A stretch of 64,000 nt of DNA from Streptomyces lacrimifluminis. GTDB taxonomy: Bacteria > Actinomycetota > Actinomycetes > Streptomycetales > Streptomycetaceae. The translations under genes were made by a program, and so were the position numbers. Below are positions 1 to 7,311 of this stretch, in pieces (the stretch's first letter is position 1; each line of letters starts with the position of its first letter). Under the pieces are notes generated by a model. That model was not told the origin of the DNA. It saw only the letters and a program-made list of their open reading frames with translations, and did not search any database. The stretch spans positions 105,142 through 169,141 of the forward strand of contig NZ_BMMU01000017.1 in NCBI RefSeq assembly GCF_014646095.1, read 5' to 3'.

Positions 1-39
1 CCGGCACCGCCGCGTTTAGCTGTTCCGGTGTTCCGGTGA

Positions 40-1860
40 CTACGCCAGGCCGCCGCTGATCGCGCTCACCAGCTCCCCGTTGCTCGTGTCGCCGCTGAAC
101 TCCCAGAAGAACGCGCCGCCCAGGGCCTGGTTCCTGGCCCAGGTCATCTTCCCGGCGATCGTCGCGGGAGTGTCGTACGACCACCAGTTGTTGCCGCAGT
201 GCGCGTATGCCGTGCCGGCGATCGTGCCGGTGGCCGGGCAGGACGACTTGAGGACCTTGTAGTCCTCGATGCCCGCCTCGTACGTGCCCGGTGCCGCGCC
301 GGTCGCCGTGCCGCCGGGGGCGGACTGGGTGACTCCGGTCCAGCCGCGGCCGTAGAAGCCGATGCCCAGCAGGAGCTTCGCCGCCGGGACACCCTTCGCC
401 TTCAGCTTGGCGATGGCGTCGGCGGAGTTGAAGCCGGCGGCCGGGATGCCGGCGTACGAGGTGAGCGGCGAGTGCGGGGCGGTCGGACCGTCCGCGTCGA
501 AGGCGCCGAAGTAGTCGTACGTCATCACGTTGTACCAGTCGAGGTGGGCGGAGGCGCCGCCGTAGTCGGCCGCGTCGATCTTGCCGCCGGAGGAGCCGTC
601 GGCGGTGATGGCCGCGGTGACCAGGTAGTTCGCCCCGAACGTCGAACGCAGCCCCGACATCAGGTTCTTGAAGGCCGCGGGACCGGACGTGTCACAGGTC
701 AGGCCACAGGCGTTCGGGTATTCCCAGTCGATGTCGATGCCGTCGAAGACGTCCGCCCAGCGCGGGTCCTCGACGACCGCCTTGCAGGAGGCGGCGAAGG
801 CGGCCGGGTTGGCGGCGGCCTGGGCGAAGCCGCCGGAGTAGGTCCAGCCGCCGAAGGAGTACAGCACCTTGATGTGCGGGTACTTGGCCTTCAGCTGGCG
901 CAGCTGGTTGAAGTTGCCGCGCAGCGGCTGGTCCCAGGTGTCGGCCACGCCCGACACCGACTGGTCGGCGGTGTAGGCCTTGTCGTAGGCGGCGTAGGTG
1001 TCGTCGACGACGCACTTGCCGTCCTTGACGTTGCCGAACGCGTAGTTGATGTGCGTGATCTTCGACGCCGAGCCCGAGGTCACCAGGTTCTTGACGTGGT
1101 AGTTGCGGCCGTAGACACCCCACTCGGTGAAGTAGCCGAGCTTGACCTTGTTCCCGGGGGGCGGGTCCGTGGTGCCGCCGGTGGTGCGGACGGCGACCGC
1201 GCCGCTCACCGGACCGGTCTGGTCGGCGGTGTCCCGGGCCCGGACGGTGTACGAGTAGTCCGTACCCGCGGTCAGACCCGTGTCCGTGTACGTGGTCGCC
1301 GTCACTGTCGCGACCTTGGTGCCGCCGCGCAGAACGTCGTAGTTCTTGATGCCCTTGTCGTCGGTGGCAGCGCCCCAACCGAGCTTCACCGAGGTGTTGG
1401 TGACGCCCGAGGCGGTGGGAGTTCCGGGCGCCGAGGGGGCGTTGTCGCCGGGGACCGAGCCGCCGTCACAACTGCCGCCGTTCAGCTTGCAGTTGGCGGG
1501 AGAGCCGGAGCCCGCGCCGTTGAAGCCGAAGGAGACGGCGGCGCCGGGCGCGAGGGTGCCGTTCCACGACTTGTTCTTGGCGGTCCAGTGGGTGCCACCG
1601 GAGGTGACGTCGGCGTCCCAGGCCGAGGTGACGGACGTACCGGAGGGGAAGTCCCACTCGACCGTCCATGAACTGATCGACGTGGTACCGGTGTTCTTGA
1701 CCGTCCACCTGCCCTCGAAACCGGTGCCCCAGTCCTGGGTCTTGGCGTAGGTCGCGGTGGCCGAGGTGGCCGCCTGTGCCGGGCTCGCCAGACCCACCAG
1801 GGTGGCGAGGGGGAGCAGCAGGGTTGTCAGGCCTGCCGTACATCTGAGTCCGAAGCGCAT
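40..1860 (-). CDS. chiC: Secreted family 18 chitinase with CBM2 and fibronectin III domains
   Basis: Endo-acting chitinase that cuts beta-1,4-GlcNAc links in chitin outside the cell. From the chosen ATG (606 residues) the order is: signal peptide 1-30 ending ASPAQA; a CBM2-type binding domain about 31-133 with Cys124 and Cys131 near its end; a fibronectin III domain about 142-228; a Pro-rich linker; and a GH18 barrel about 238-606. The catalytic DxxDxDxE motif is DGIDIDWEYP at 373-382, with Glu380 as proton donor, and an SFGG strand is at 335-338. A start 27 codons further upstream is open but would put an Arg/Pro-rich stretch before the signal peptide. The chosen ATG is preceded by AAGGAGG. 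It lies directly downstream of chiR and chiS on the same strand, as in S. coelicolor, and has its own regulated promoter. Confidence 0.95.
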   Translation of the reverse strand: MRFGLRCTAGLTTLLLPLATLVGLASPAQAATSATATYAKTQDWGTGFEGRWTVKNTGTTSISSWTVEWDFPSGTSVTSAWDADVTSGGTHWTAKNKSWNGTLAPGAAVSFGFNGAGSGSPANCKLNGGSCDGGSVPGDNAPSAPGTPTASGVTNTSVKLGWGAATDDKGIKNYDVLRGGTKVATVTATTYTDTGLTAGTDYSYTVRARDTADQTGPVSGAVAVRTTGGTTDPPPGNKVKLGYFTEWGVYGRNYHVKNLVTSGSASKITHINYAFGNVKDGKCVVDDTYAAYDKAYTADQSVSGVADTWDQPLRGNFNQLRQLKAKYPHIKVLYSFGGWTYSGGFAQAAANPAAFAASCKAVVEDPRWADVFDGIDIDWEYPNACGLTCDTSGPAAFKNLMSGLRSTFGANYLVTAAITADGSSGGKIDAADYGGASAHLDWYNVMTYDYFGAFDADGPTAPHSPLTSYAGIPAAGFNSADAIAKLKAKGVPAAKLLLGIGFYGRGWTGVTQSAPGGTATGAAPGTYEAGIEDYKVLKSSCPATGTIAGTAYAHCGNNWWSYDTPATIAGKMTWARNQALGGAFFWEFSGDTSNGELVSAISGGLA

Positions 1861-1919
1861 GCCGCGCCTCCTTGGAGGTGAGGGGGGCGCGACTGAGCCT
1901 TCGCACCCACAGTGCCGCG

Positions 1920-1961
1920 AGAATAGGAAGGTCTGGACCACGGGTCAATAGGTCTGGACCA
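1920..1961 (-). promoter_or_regulatory. chiC promoter with two 12-bp direct repeats (chi63 / DasR-like type)
   Basis: Read on the minus strand, TGGTCCAGACCT occurs twice without mismatch, at 1950-1961 and 1929-1940. A good promoter is interleaved with them: -35 TTGACC at 1943-1948, a 17-bp spacer, and -10 TATTCT at 1920-1925. The downstream repeat sits in the spacer and the upstream repeat just before the -35 box. This is the arrangement known for the S. plicatus chi63 promoter, where such repeats mediate chitin induction and glucose repression. Each repeat also resembles half or more of the DasR operator consensus (TGGTCTAGACCA core). Which protein binds here is inference. Confidence 0.8.
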
Positions 1962-1987
1962 CTTCGCGGAAAGCCTCCGTCGAGTCG

Positions 1988-2647
1988 CTAAACCCCCAAC
2001 TCCTGAGCCAGCACCGCCGCCTGGACCCGGCTGCGCAGCTCCAGCTTGCCCAGCAACCGGCTGACGTGCGTCTTCACCGTCGCCTCGGCCATGTCGAGGC
2101 GGGTCGCGATGTCCGCGTTGGACAGTCCCTCGCCCAGACACGACAGCACCTCGCGCTCGCGGCGGGTGAGGGCGTCCAGCACGGCTGGGTCGGCCCTCGG
2201 CTCCCGTACCGGCCCCGAGGCGAACTCCGCGATCAGGCGCCGGGTGACCGCCGGGGCGATCAGACCCTCGCCGCGCGCCACCGTCCGTACCGCCTCGATC
2301 AGGTCCTTCGCCTCCGTGTTCTTCAGGAGAAAGCCGGAAGCTCCCGCGCGCAGCGCCCCGAAGACGTACTCGTCGAGGTCGAAGGTGGTCAGCACCAGGA
2401 CGTCGGCCAGCTGTTCGGAGACGACCTGGCGGGTCGCCGACACCCCGTCCAGCCGCGGCATCTGGATGTCCATCAGCACCAGATCCGGCCGCAGTTCCCG
2501 GGCCAGCGCCACCGCCTGCTCGCCGTCCGAGGCCTCCCCGACCACCTCGATGCCGGGCGCGCTGCCCAGAATGAGAACGAGCCCGGCCCGTACGGCCGAC
2601 TGGTCCTCGGCGACGAGCACCCGGATCGCCGCTCCGGCCTGTGTCAT
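1988..2647 (-). CDS. chiR: NarL/LuxR-type response regulator next to the chitinase
   Basis: 219-residue DNA-binding response regulator. The receiver domain (about 8-125) has the acidic pair at VAEDQ, the phosphoacceptor Asp60 in LVLMDIQMP and the conserved Lys in FLLKN. The C-terminal LuxR helix-turn-helix (about 150-215) reads LTRREREVLSCLGEG through TVKTHVSRLL. Its ATG overlaps the TGA of the upstream sensor kinase gene by ATGA, so the two are probably translationally coupled. It lies immediately upstream of the chitinase gene. In S. coelicolor the equivalent pair ChiR/ChiS controls chiC, and the same role is inferred here. Confidence 0.9.
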   Translation of the reverse strand: MTQAGAAIRVLVAEDQSAVRAGLVLILGSAPGIEVVGEASDGEQAVALARELRPDLVLMDIQMPRLDGVSATRQVVSEQLADVLVLTTFDLDEYVFGALRAGASGFLLKNTEAKDLIEAVRTVARGEGLIAPAVTRRLIAEFASGPVREPRADPAVLDALTRREREVLSCLGEGLSNADIATRLDMAEATVKTHVSRLLGKLELRSRVQAAVLAQELGV

Positions 2648-3828
2648 ACGTCTTCTCCTTCGGCTTCGGTGAGGGGCAGCGTGGCGCGCACGGCCCAGCG
2701 GGCGCCGTCCGGTCCCGCCGCGAAGGTGCCGCCCAGCAGCTCGACCCGCTCCCGCATCCCGACCAGACCGGCGCCCGAGCCGGGCGCGCGCGGGCTGCCG
2801 TGATCGCCGTACGGGCTGGTCACGGTGACGCTCAGCGAACAGTCCCGTCGGGTGAGCGCCACCGCGACCCGGCCGGGGGAGGCGTGCTTGAGGGCGTTGG
2901 TCAGGGACTCCTGGACGATGCGGTACGCGGCCAGCTCGACCGGGGCCGGCAGGGTGCCGTGCCCGGATCCGGCGTCGAGGGCGACGTCGAGGCCGTTGGT
3001 ACGGGCACCGTCGATCAGCGCGCCGAGGCCGTCCAGTGTCGGGGCCGCCGCCGGTTCCAGGTCCCCGCCGCTGTCGCGCAGGATGCCGATCAGGCGACGC
3101 ATCTCGGCCAGTCCCGCCACGCTGTTCTCGCGGATGACACCCAGGGCCCGCTTCGAGGTGTCCGGGTCGTCGAGAGAGAGCGCGGCCGTGGAGTGGATCG
3201 CGATGGCGGAGAGGTGGTTGGCGACCATGTCGTGCAACTCCCGTGCCATCCTCGCCCGTTCGGAGGTCACCGCCTGGGTTCGGTCCAACTCGGCCAGCAG
3301 TGCGGTCTGTTCGGCACGCAGCCGGGCGGAGTCGGCGGCGTCGCGGTGGTTGCGCACGATCAGACCGGTGGCGGCGGGCGTGAACGCCACGATGGCGACG
3401 ACCACGCCGATGAGCAGGGCCTCCGGTACCCGCCAGACGGCGAAGGGCACGATCGCGGTCGCCACCGAGAGCAGTCCGGTGATCCAGGGAACCCGGCGGG
3501 CGGTGGCGGGCGGCCCGTACAGCACGGCCGCGTACACGAGGTCCGTGAACATCACGACGGTGACCAGGTTGCCCTGCGTGAGGACGTCCACGGTCAGCGC
3601 GGCCGTGCCGACCAGCAGGCCCGTACGCGGACGGGTCCGCCGGAGCAGTTCGCAGCCGGCGGTCACGACGAGCGGCAGCAGGATCGGCCAGCGCCCGTCC
3701 AGGAGCACGAGCGGATCACCGGCCGTACGGGTACCGAGACCGACGCCCCAGATCAGCAGCCCGCCGAGCAGCCCCGCGAGCGCGATGCGCACGTCGTCAC
3801 GGTGCGGGCGGGGAAGTCGCGGGGCCAT
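2644..3828 (-). CDS. chiS: Sensor histidine kinase (HisKA_3 type) partnering ChiR
   Basis: Membrane sensor kinase of the NarX/DegS type. An N-terminal block of about four to five hydrophobic helices is followed by a coiled linker and the dimerisation box ARELHDMVANHLS, whose His is the phosphorylation site. The HATPase_c domain has the N-box RIVQESLTNALKHA and the G-box GAGLVGMRERVELLGG. Length is about 394 residues from this ATG. An upstream in-frame ATG at 3891 would add 21 residues, but no ribosome site stands near it, whereas the chosen start has GGATGGAG just ahead. The stop overlaps the chiR start. The ligand is unknown; chitin oligosaccharide sensing is inferred from the adjacent chitinase. 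Confidence 0.85.
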   Translation of the reverse strand: MAPRLPRPHRDDVRIALAGLLGGLLIWGVGLGTRTAGDPLVLLDGRWPILLPLVVTAGCELLRRTRPRTGLLVGTAALTVDVLTQGNLVTVVMFTDLVYAAVLYGPPATARRVPWITGLLSVATAIVPFAVWRVPEALLIGVVVAIVAFTPAATGLIVRNHRDAADSARLRAEQTALLAELDRTQAVTSERARMARELHDMVANHLSAIAIHSTAALSLDDPDTSKRALGVIRENSVAGLAEMRRLIGILRDSGGDLEPAAAPTLDGLGALIDGARTNGLDVALDAGSGHGTLPAPVELAAYRIVQESLTNALKHASPGRVAVALTRRDCSLSVTVTSPYGDHGSPRAPGSGAGLVGMRERVELLGGTFAAGPDGARWAVRATLPLTEAEGEDV

Positions 3829-4007
3829 GACTCCATCCAACACGGCCCGGGCGACGCCCGCCTGATCCCCGGGAAGGGTCCCCCACTGCATCTTTCGATG
3901 TACCGGGACTTCCTCACCGCCGACGACGACTCCGGCCCGTCCCGCCGGGAGCCTGGAAGGAGAACGGATTCCCCGGGTCTCCCGGACTCTCCCGTGAGGA
4001 GCGAGTC

Positions 4008-4601
4008 GTGATCGTCGCGTTGATCATCGCCTGCGAGGTCGGCTTCTGGGTGCTGCTGGCGCTCGGCCTGGCCGTCCGCTACCTGCTCAGGTGGCGTCGC
4101 ACGAGCGTGGTGCTGCTGCTGTGCGAGCCGCTGCTGGAACTGGTGCTGTTCGTCGTCACGGCGATCGACCTGAGGAACGGCGCCGAACCGAGTTGGGAGC
4201 ACGGCTTGGCCGCGCTCTACATCGGCTTCACGGTGGCGTACGGCCACTACACGATCCGCTGGCTCGACGGCCACGCCGCCCACCGCCTGGCCGGCGCCCC
4301 GCCCCCGCCGGGCCCGCCCCGATACGGCATGGCCCGCGCCCGCCACGAGGGCCGCCTGTGGCTGCGTACGGTCGTCATGGCCGCGGTCGCGTGCGCGCTG
4401 CTCCAGGCGGCGGTCTGGTACGTCGGCGACGGGGACACGTCGTCGCTGCGCTCCTTCCAGGGGGCGGCGCTCAGGGCCGTCGGCATCCACGGTCTGATCG
4501 CGCTGACGTACACGATCTGGCCCAAGAAGGACCCGGGCGGGCCCGGAGGGGCCGGGAGCGCCGACCGGGTCACCTTCGAGAAGGAGAGCGCGCGCCGATG
4601 A
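4008..4601 (+). CDS. Four-helix membrane protein of unknown function
   Basis: 197-residue integral membrane protein with a GTG start behind TGAGGAGC. Hydrophobic segments lie at about residues 2-26, 33-50, 64-82 and 118-137, with a further amphipathic stretch near 150-168. Between helices three and four is a Pro/Gly-rich cytoplasmic-looking loop (GAPPPPGPPRYG). The C-terminus is charged. I recognise no catalytic motif. The stop overlaps the start of the next small membrane-protein gene (ATGA), so the two form an operon. It is divergent from chiS, with about 180 bp between the starts. Similar paired small membrane proteins are common in Streptomyces. Confidence 0.8.
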   Translation: MIVALIIACEVGFWVLLALGLAVRYLLRWRRTSVVLLLCEPLLELVLFVVTAIDLRNGAEPSWEHGLAALYIGFTVAYGHYTIRWLDGHAAHRLAGAPPPPGPPRYGMARARHEGRLWLRTVVMAAVACALLQAAVWYVGDGDTSSLRSFQGAALRAVGIHGLIALTYTIWPKKDPGGPGGAGSADRVTFEKESARR

Positions 4602-4795
4602 ACAAGGCGACGAGAAACCTGCTGGAGGGCGCCGTCACCCTGGTGATCGGCCTGGTGCTGTGGCTGTTCGCCGGGGGAGTGGAGCTCCCCTTCGTCACCC
4701 TGACGAAGGTGGGTGTGGTCATGATGTGCGTCGGCGGAGCACTGCTCCTGACGGGCCTGTTCCGGACGGCAGGCCCATCGACGAACAGGCGGTAG
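4598..4795 (+). CDS. Small two-helix membrane protein (possibly DUF5708)
   Basis: 65-residue protein beginning MNKATRNLLEGAVTLV, with two transmembrane helices at about 10-28 and 35-54 joined by a short loop, and a basic C-terminal tail ending TNRR. Its ATG overlaps the preceding stop by ATGA, and AAGGAGAG lies upstream, so it is translated with the upstream membrane protein. The pattern resembles the small Streptomyces proteins I recall as DUF5708, but this is memory only. Function unknown. Confidence 0.7.
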   Translation: MNKATRNLLEGAVTLVIGLVLWLFAGGVELPFVTLTKVGVVMMCVGGALLLTGLFRTAGPSTNRR

Positions 4796-4818
4796 GGAGT
4801 CGGGGCCGCCCGGCCTCC

Positions 4819-5406
4819 TCAACGCTCCCCGCCCGGGACCCAGAGCACGTCCCCGACTTCCTTGTTCGCGGTCCGCGCCAGAATGAACAGCAGGTCCGAC
4901 AGCCGGTTGAGGTAGGTGGCGGTGAGCGGGTTCATGCTGCCGTTCTCTCCTTTGGCGCCGTGGACCTCCAGGGCCGCCCAGGTGGAGCGCTCGGCCCGGC
5001 GTACGACCGTGCACGCCTGGTGCAGCAGGGCCGCGCCGGGGGTGCCGCCGGGCAGGATGAACGAGCGCAGTTTCTCCAGGTCTTCGAGGAACCGGTCGCA
5101 GTCCGCCTCCAGCTTGTCGATGTAGGACTGCTCGACCCGCAACGGAGGAAACTCCGGGTTCTCGGCCACCGGAGTCGCCAGGTCCGCGCCCACGTCGAAC
5201 AGGTCGTTCTGCACGCGCGTCAGCACCTTGACGACCTCCTCCGCCAGCCCACCGAGGGCAACGGCGGTCCCGATCACCGCGTTCGCCTCGTTGGCGTCGG
5301 CGTACGCCGAGATCCGCAGATCGGTCTTGGCGACCCTGCTCATGTCACCGAGGGCGGTGGTGCCCTTGTCGCCGGTCCTGGTGTAGATACGCGTCAGATT
5401 CACCAT
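4819..5406 (-). CDS. Cob(I)alamin adenosyltransferase, PduO type
   Basis: Transfers the 5'-deoxyadenosyl group of ATP to cob(I)alamin or the cobinamide form, making coenzyme B12 for acyl-CoA mutases. The 195-residue protein has the N-terminal ATP-binding motif TRTGDKGTTALGD, the central TVVRRAERSTWAA helix and the C-terminal YLNRLSDLLFILAR helix typical of trimeric PduO enzymes. The start MVNLTRIYTRTG matches the family; the ORF is open ten codons further up but without homology. It ends 23 bp from the convergent membrane-protein gene. Its product would serve the methylmalonyl-CoA mutase system to which Mce and MeaB, encoded some 18 kb away, also belong. Confidence 0.92.
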   Translation of the reverse strand: MVNLTRIYTRTGDKGTTALGDMSRVAKTDLRISAYADANEANAVIGTAVALGGLAEEVVKVLTRVQNDLFDVGADLATPVAENPEFPPLRVEQSYIDKLEADCDRFLEDLEKLRSFILPGGTPGAALLHQACTVVRRAERSTWAALEVHGAKGENGSMNPLTATYLNRLSDLLFILARTANKEVGDVLWVPGGER

Positions 5407-5609
5407 GCGGCCAGAGTAATGATGACCTTCCGCCACCGCTCAACTAGGCCGTACGAGGGGCCGAATGAGCCACGTCGGTGTGATGTCCGTCAGATGAGAC
5501 GTGACGCGCATTACTTACCGGTCACACAGCACCCTCACGACCGCTAGGGTCCGCCGAAGAGGCCCAATACACGAGGCATACATAAACAGCGCGTCAGGGG
5601 AGTCGCACA

Positions 5610-6458
5610 GTGGCACGGAAGCTAGCCGTCATCGGAGCCGGCCTGATGGGTTCCGGCATCGCCCAGGTCTCCGCCCAGGCGGGCTGGGACGTCGTACTGC
5701 GCGATGTCACCGACGAAGCGCTCACCCGTGGCACGGACGGCATCAAATCCTCCTACGACCGGTTCGTCGGCAAGGGCAAACTGGCCGCGGCCGACGCCGA
5801 GGCGGCTCTCGGACGCATCACCGCGACGACCGATCTGGACGCGGTCGGCGACGCGGACATCGTCGTCGAGGCGGTCTTCGAGAAGCTGGAGGTCAAGCAC
5901 GAGATCTTCCGCGCGCTCGACAAGATCGCGCGCGACGACGCCGTGCTCGCCTCCAACACCTCCGCCATCCCGATCACCAAGATCGCCGCAGTCACCGACC
6001 GCCCGGACCGGGTCGTCGGTACGCACTTCTTCTCGCCGGTGCCGATGATGCAGCTGTGCGAGCTGGTCCGCGGCTACAAGACGAGCGACGAAACCCTCGC
6101 CACCGCACGGGAGTTCGCCGAGTCCGTCGGCAAGACCTGCGTCGTCGTCAACCGGGATGTCGCCGGTTTCGTGACGACCCGGCTGATCTCGGCGCTCGTC
6201 GTCGAGGCGGCCAAACTGTACGAGTCCGGTGTCGCCACCGCCGAGGACATCGACCTCGCCTGCAAGCTCGGCTTCGGGCACGCCATGGGCCCGCTGGCCA
6301 CCGCCGATCTCACCGGGGTCGACATCCTGCTGCACGCGACGAGCAACATCTACACCGAATCCCAGGACGAGAAGTTCGCTCCTCCGGAGCTGATGCGCCG
6401 GATGGTTGACGCCGGTGACATCGGCCGTAAGAGCGGGCAGGGCTTCTACAAGCACTGA
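5610..6458 (+). CDS. 3-hydroxybutyryl-CoA (3-hydroxyacyl-CoA) dehydrogenase
   Basis: NAD(P)-dependent oxidation of 3-hydroxyacyl-CoA to 3-ketoacyl-CoA, or the reverse reduction of acetoacetyl-CoA. The 282-residue single-domain-pair form begins with a Rossmann fold, GAGLMGSGIAQVSAQAG, and the acidic ribose-binding residue at LRD. The catalytic His is in VGTHFFSPVPMMQLCE, and the C-terminal helical domain ends GRKSGQGFYKH. The GTG start follows GGGGAG at a normal distance. This length and form fit the short FadB2/Hbd type rather than the trifunctional enzyme. It stands alone in its transcription unit. It could act with the thiolase at 23267-24469 in acetoacetyl-CoA turnover. Confidence 0.93.
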   Translation: MARKLAVIGAGLMGSGIAQVSAQAGWDVVLRDVTDEALTRGTDGIKSSYDRFVGKGKLAAADAEAALGRITATTDLDAVGDADIVVEAVFEKLEVKHEIFRALDKIARDDAVLASNTSAIPITKIAAVTDRPDRVVGTHFFSPVPMMQLCELVRGYKTSDETLATAREFAESVGKTCVVVNRDVAGFVTTRLISALVVEAAKLYESGVATAEDIDLACKLGFGHAMGPLATADLTGVDILLHATSNIYTESQDEKFAPPELMRRMVDAGDIGRKSGQGFYKH

Positions 6459-6710
6459 GCAGTACCGAACAGCATCGAGCATTACCGGGCAACACCGAGC
6501 GGGTTACCGAGAAGCGATGAGAAGTGCCGCTGCACAGCAGTACCGCACGTAGTCAACAGGCACGGAAACCGCACGAACCCCTGGGGTATCACCCTGTGGG
6601 GTGAATTGAGTATCGGTTCGCTCACAGACGGCAACCTGACCGCCCCTCAGGCAGTCAGACGTTGCATCACCTGCCGACGCGGAGCACGACACGCACTCAC
6701 GGGAGCGCAT

Positions 6711-7034
6711 ATGTACATCAGGGGCGACCACGCCGAGCTGGTCGTCGGGGGCCGCCTCGACGTCCGCAGCGCGGCGGACGCCCGTACGGTCCTGCATACG
6801 GCCGTCGACACAGGCGTCGGCGATCTCGTGCTGGACCTGTCCGAGCTGGACTCCTGGGACGCCACCGGACTCGGGGTGATCATGGGAGCCCACCGGCGGT
6901 GCGGGCGGTGCGGCAGACGGCTCGTGCTGCGCGACGTACCACCACAGATGCAGCGCCTGCTGGTGGCCACCCGGCTGCACCGGATCCTGGCGATCGAAGG
7001 TGGTATCGGGGTGGAGTCACTGCCCAGAGTGTGA
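6711..7034 (+). CDS. STAS-domain protein (anti-sigma-factor-antagonist-like)
   Basis: 107-residue single STAS domain, the fold of SpoIIAA/RsbV proteins that bind partner-switching kinases. The core is GGRLDVRSAADARTVLHTA, then LVLDLSELDSWDATGLGVI and a final helix LLVATRLHRILAI. At the conserved loop, where antagonists usually have Asp-Ser-Ser/Thr-Gly, this protein has Asp-Ala-Thr-Gly, so the usual phosphorylatable Ser is partly replaced. The ATG at 6711 with GGGAGC ahead is preferred; the longer frame begins at a TTG without a ribosome site. No partner kinase or sigma factor gene is adjacent. Confidence 0.85.
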   Translation: MYIRGDHAELVVGGRLDVRSAADARTVLHTAVDTGVGDLVLDLSELDSWDATGLGVIMGAHRRCGRCGRRLVLRDVPPQMQRLLVATRLHRILAIEGGIGVESLPRV

Positions 7035-7071
7035 GTCCAGAGTCCCACCGACCTGTTTTTCTGCTGGGGGT

Positions 7072-7089
7072 CCGGGGGTTATCCCCCGG
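7072..7089. terminator. Candidate terminator after the STAS gene
   Basis: CCGGGGG and CCCCCGG form a 7-bp perfect stem around the loop TTAT, 37 bp after the STAS stop. A short T run precedes rather than follows the stem, so this would be a GC-only hairpin terminator of the kind common in Streptomyces. Confidence 0.5.
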
Positions 7090-7311
7090 GAAGGCGCAGT
7101 ACGCACAATCCTCACGAGACTGTGACGTCTCGGACGGCGCGGTACCCCGGCCTGTCATAGATACTGTGCGAAGGTTTAGGGTTCGGTCGCCCGCTGCCTG
7201 ACATCCCATGGGCGGGCCCGGACCAGAAGCGACAGCGCAGTGTGCGGCAAGGCCGGGAGGGGCCTGGGTCCTGTCGACCCGCACACGACGCTTTTGGGGG
7301 GCTTGAACCTT

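Noticed and set aside
199..1671. A 490-residue plus-strand frame across the chitinase gene
   Set aside because: Val/Gly/Arg-rich mirror frame; the minus strand has complete CBM2, FnIII and GH18 motifs.
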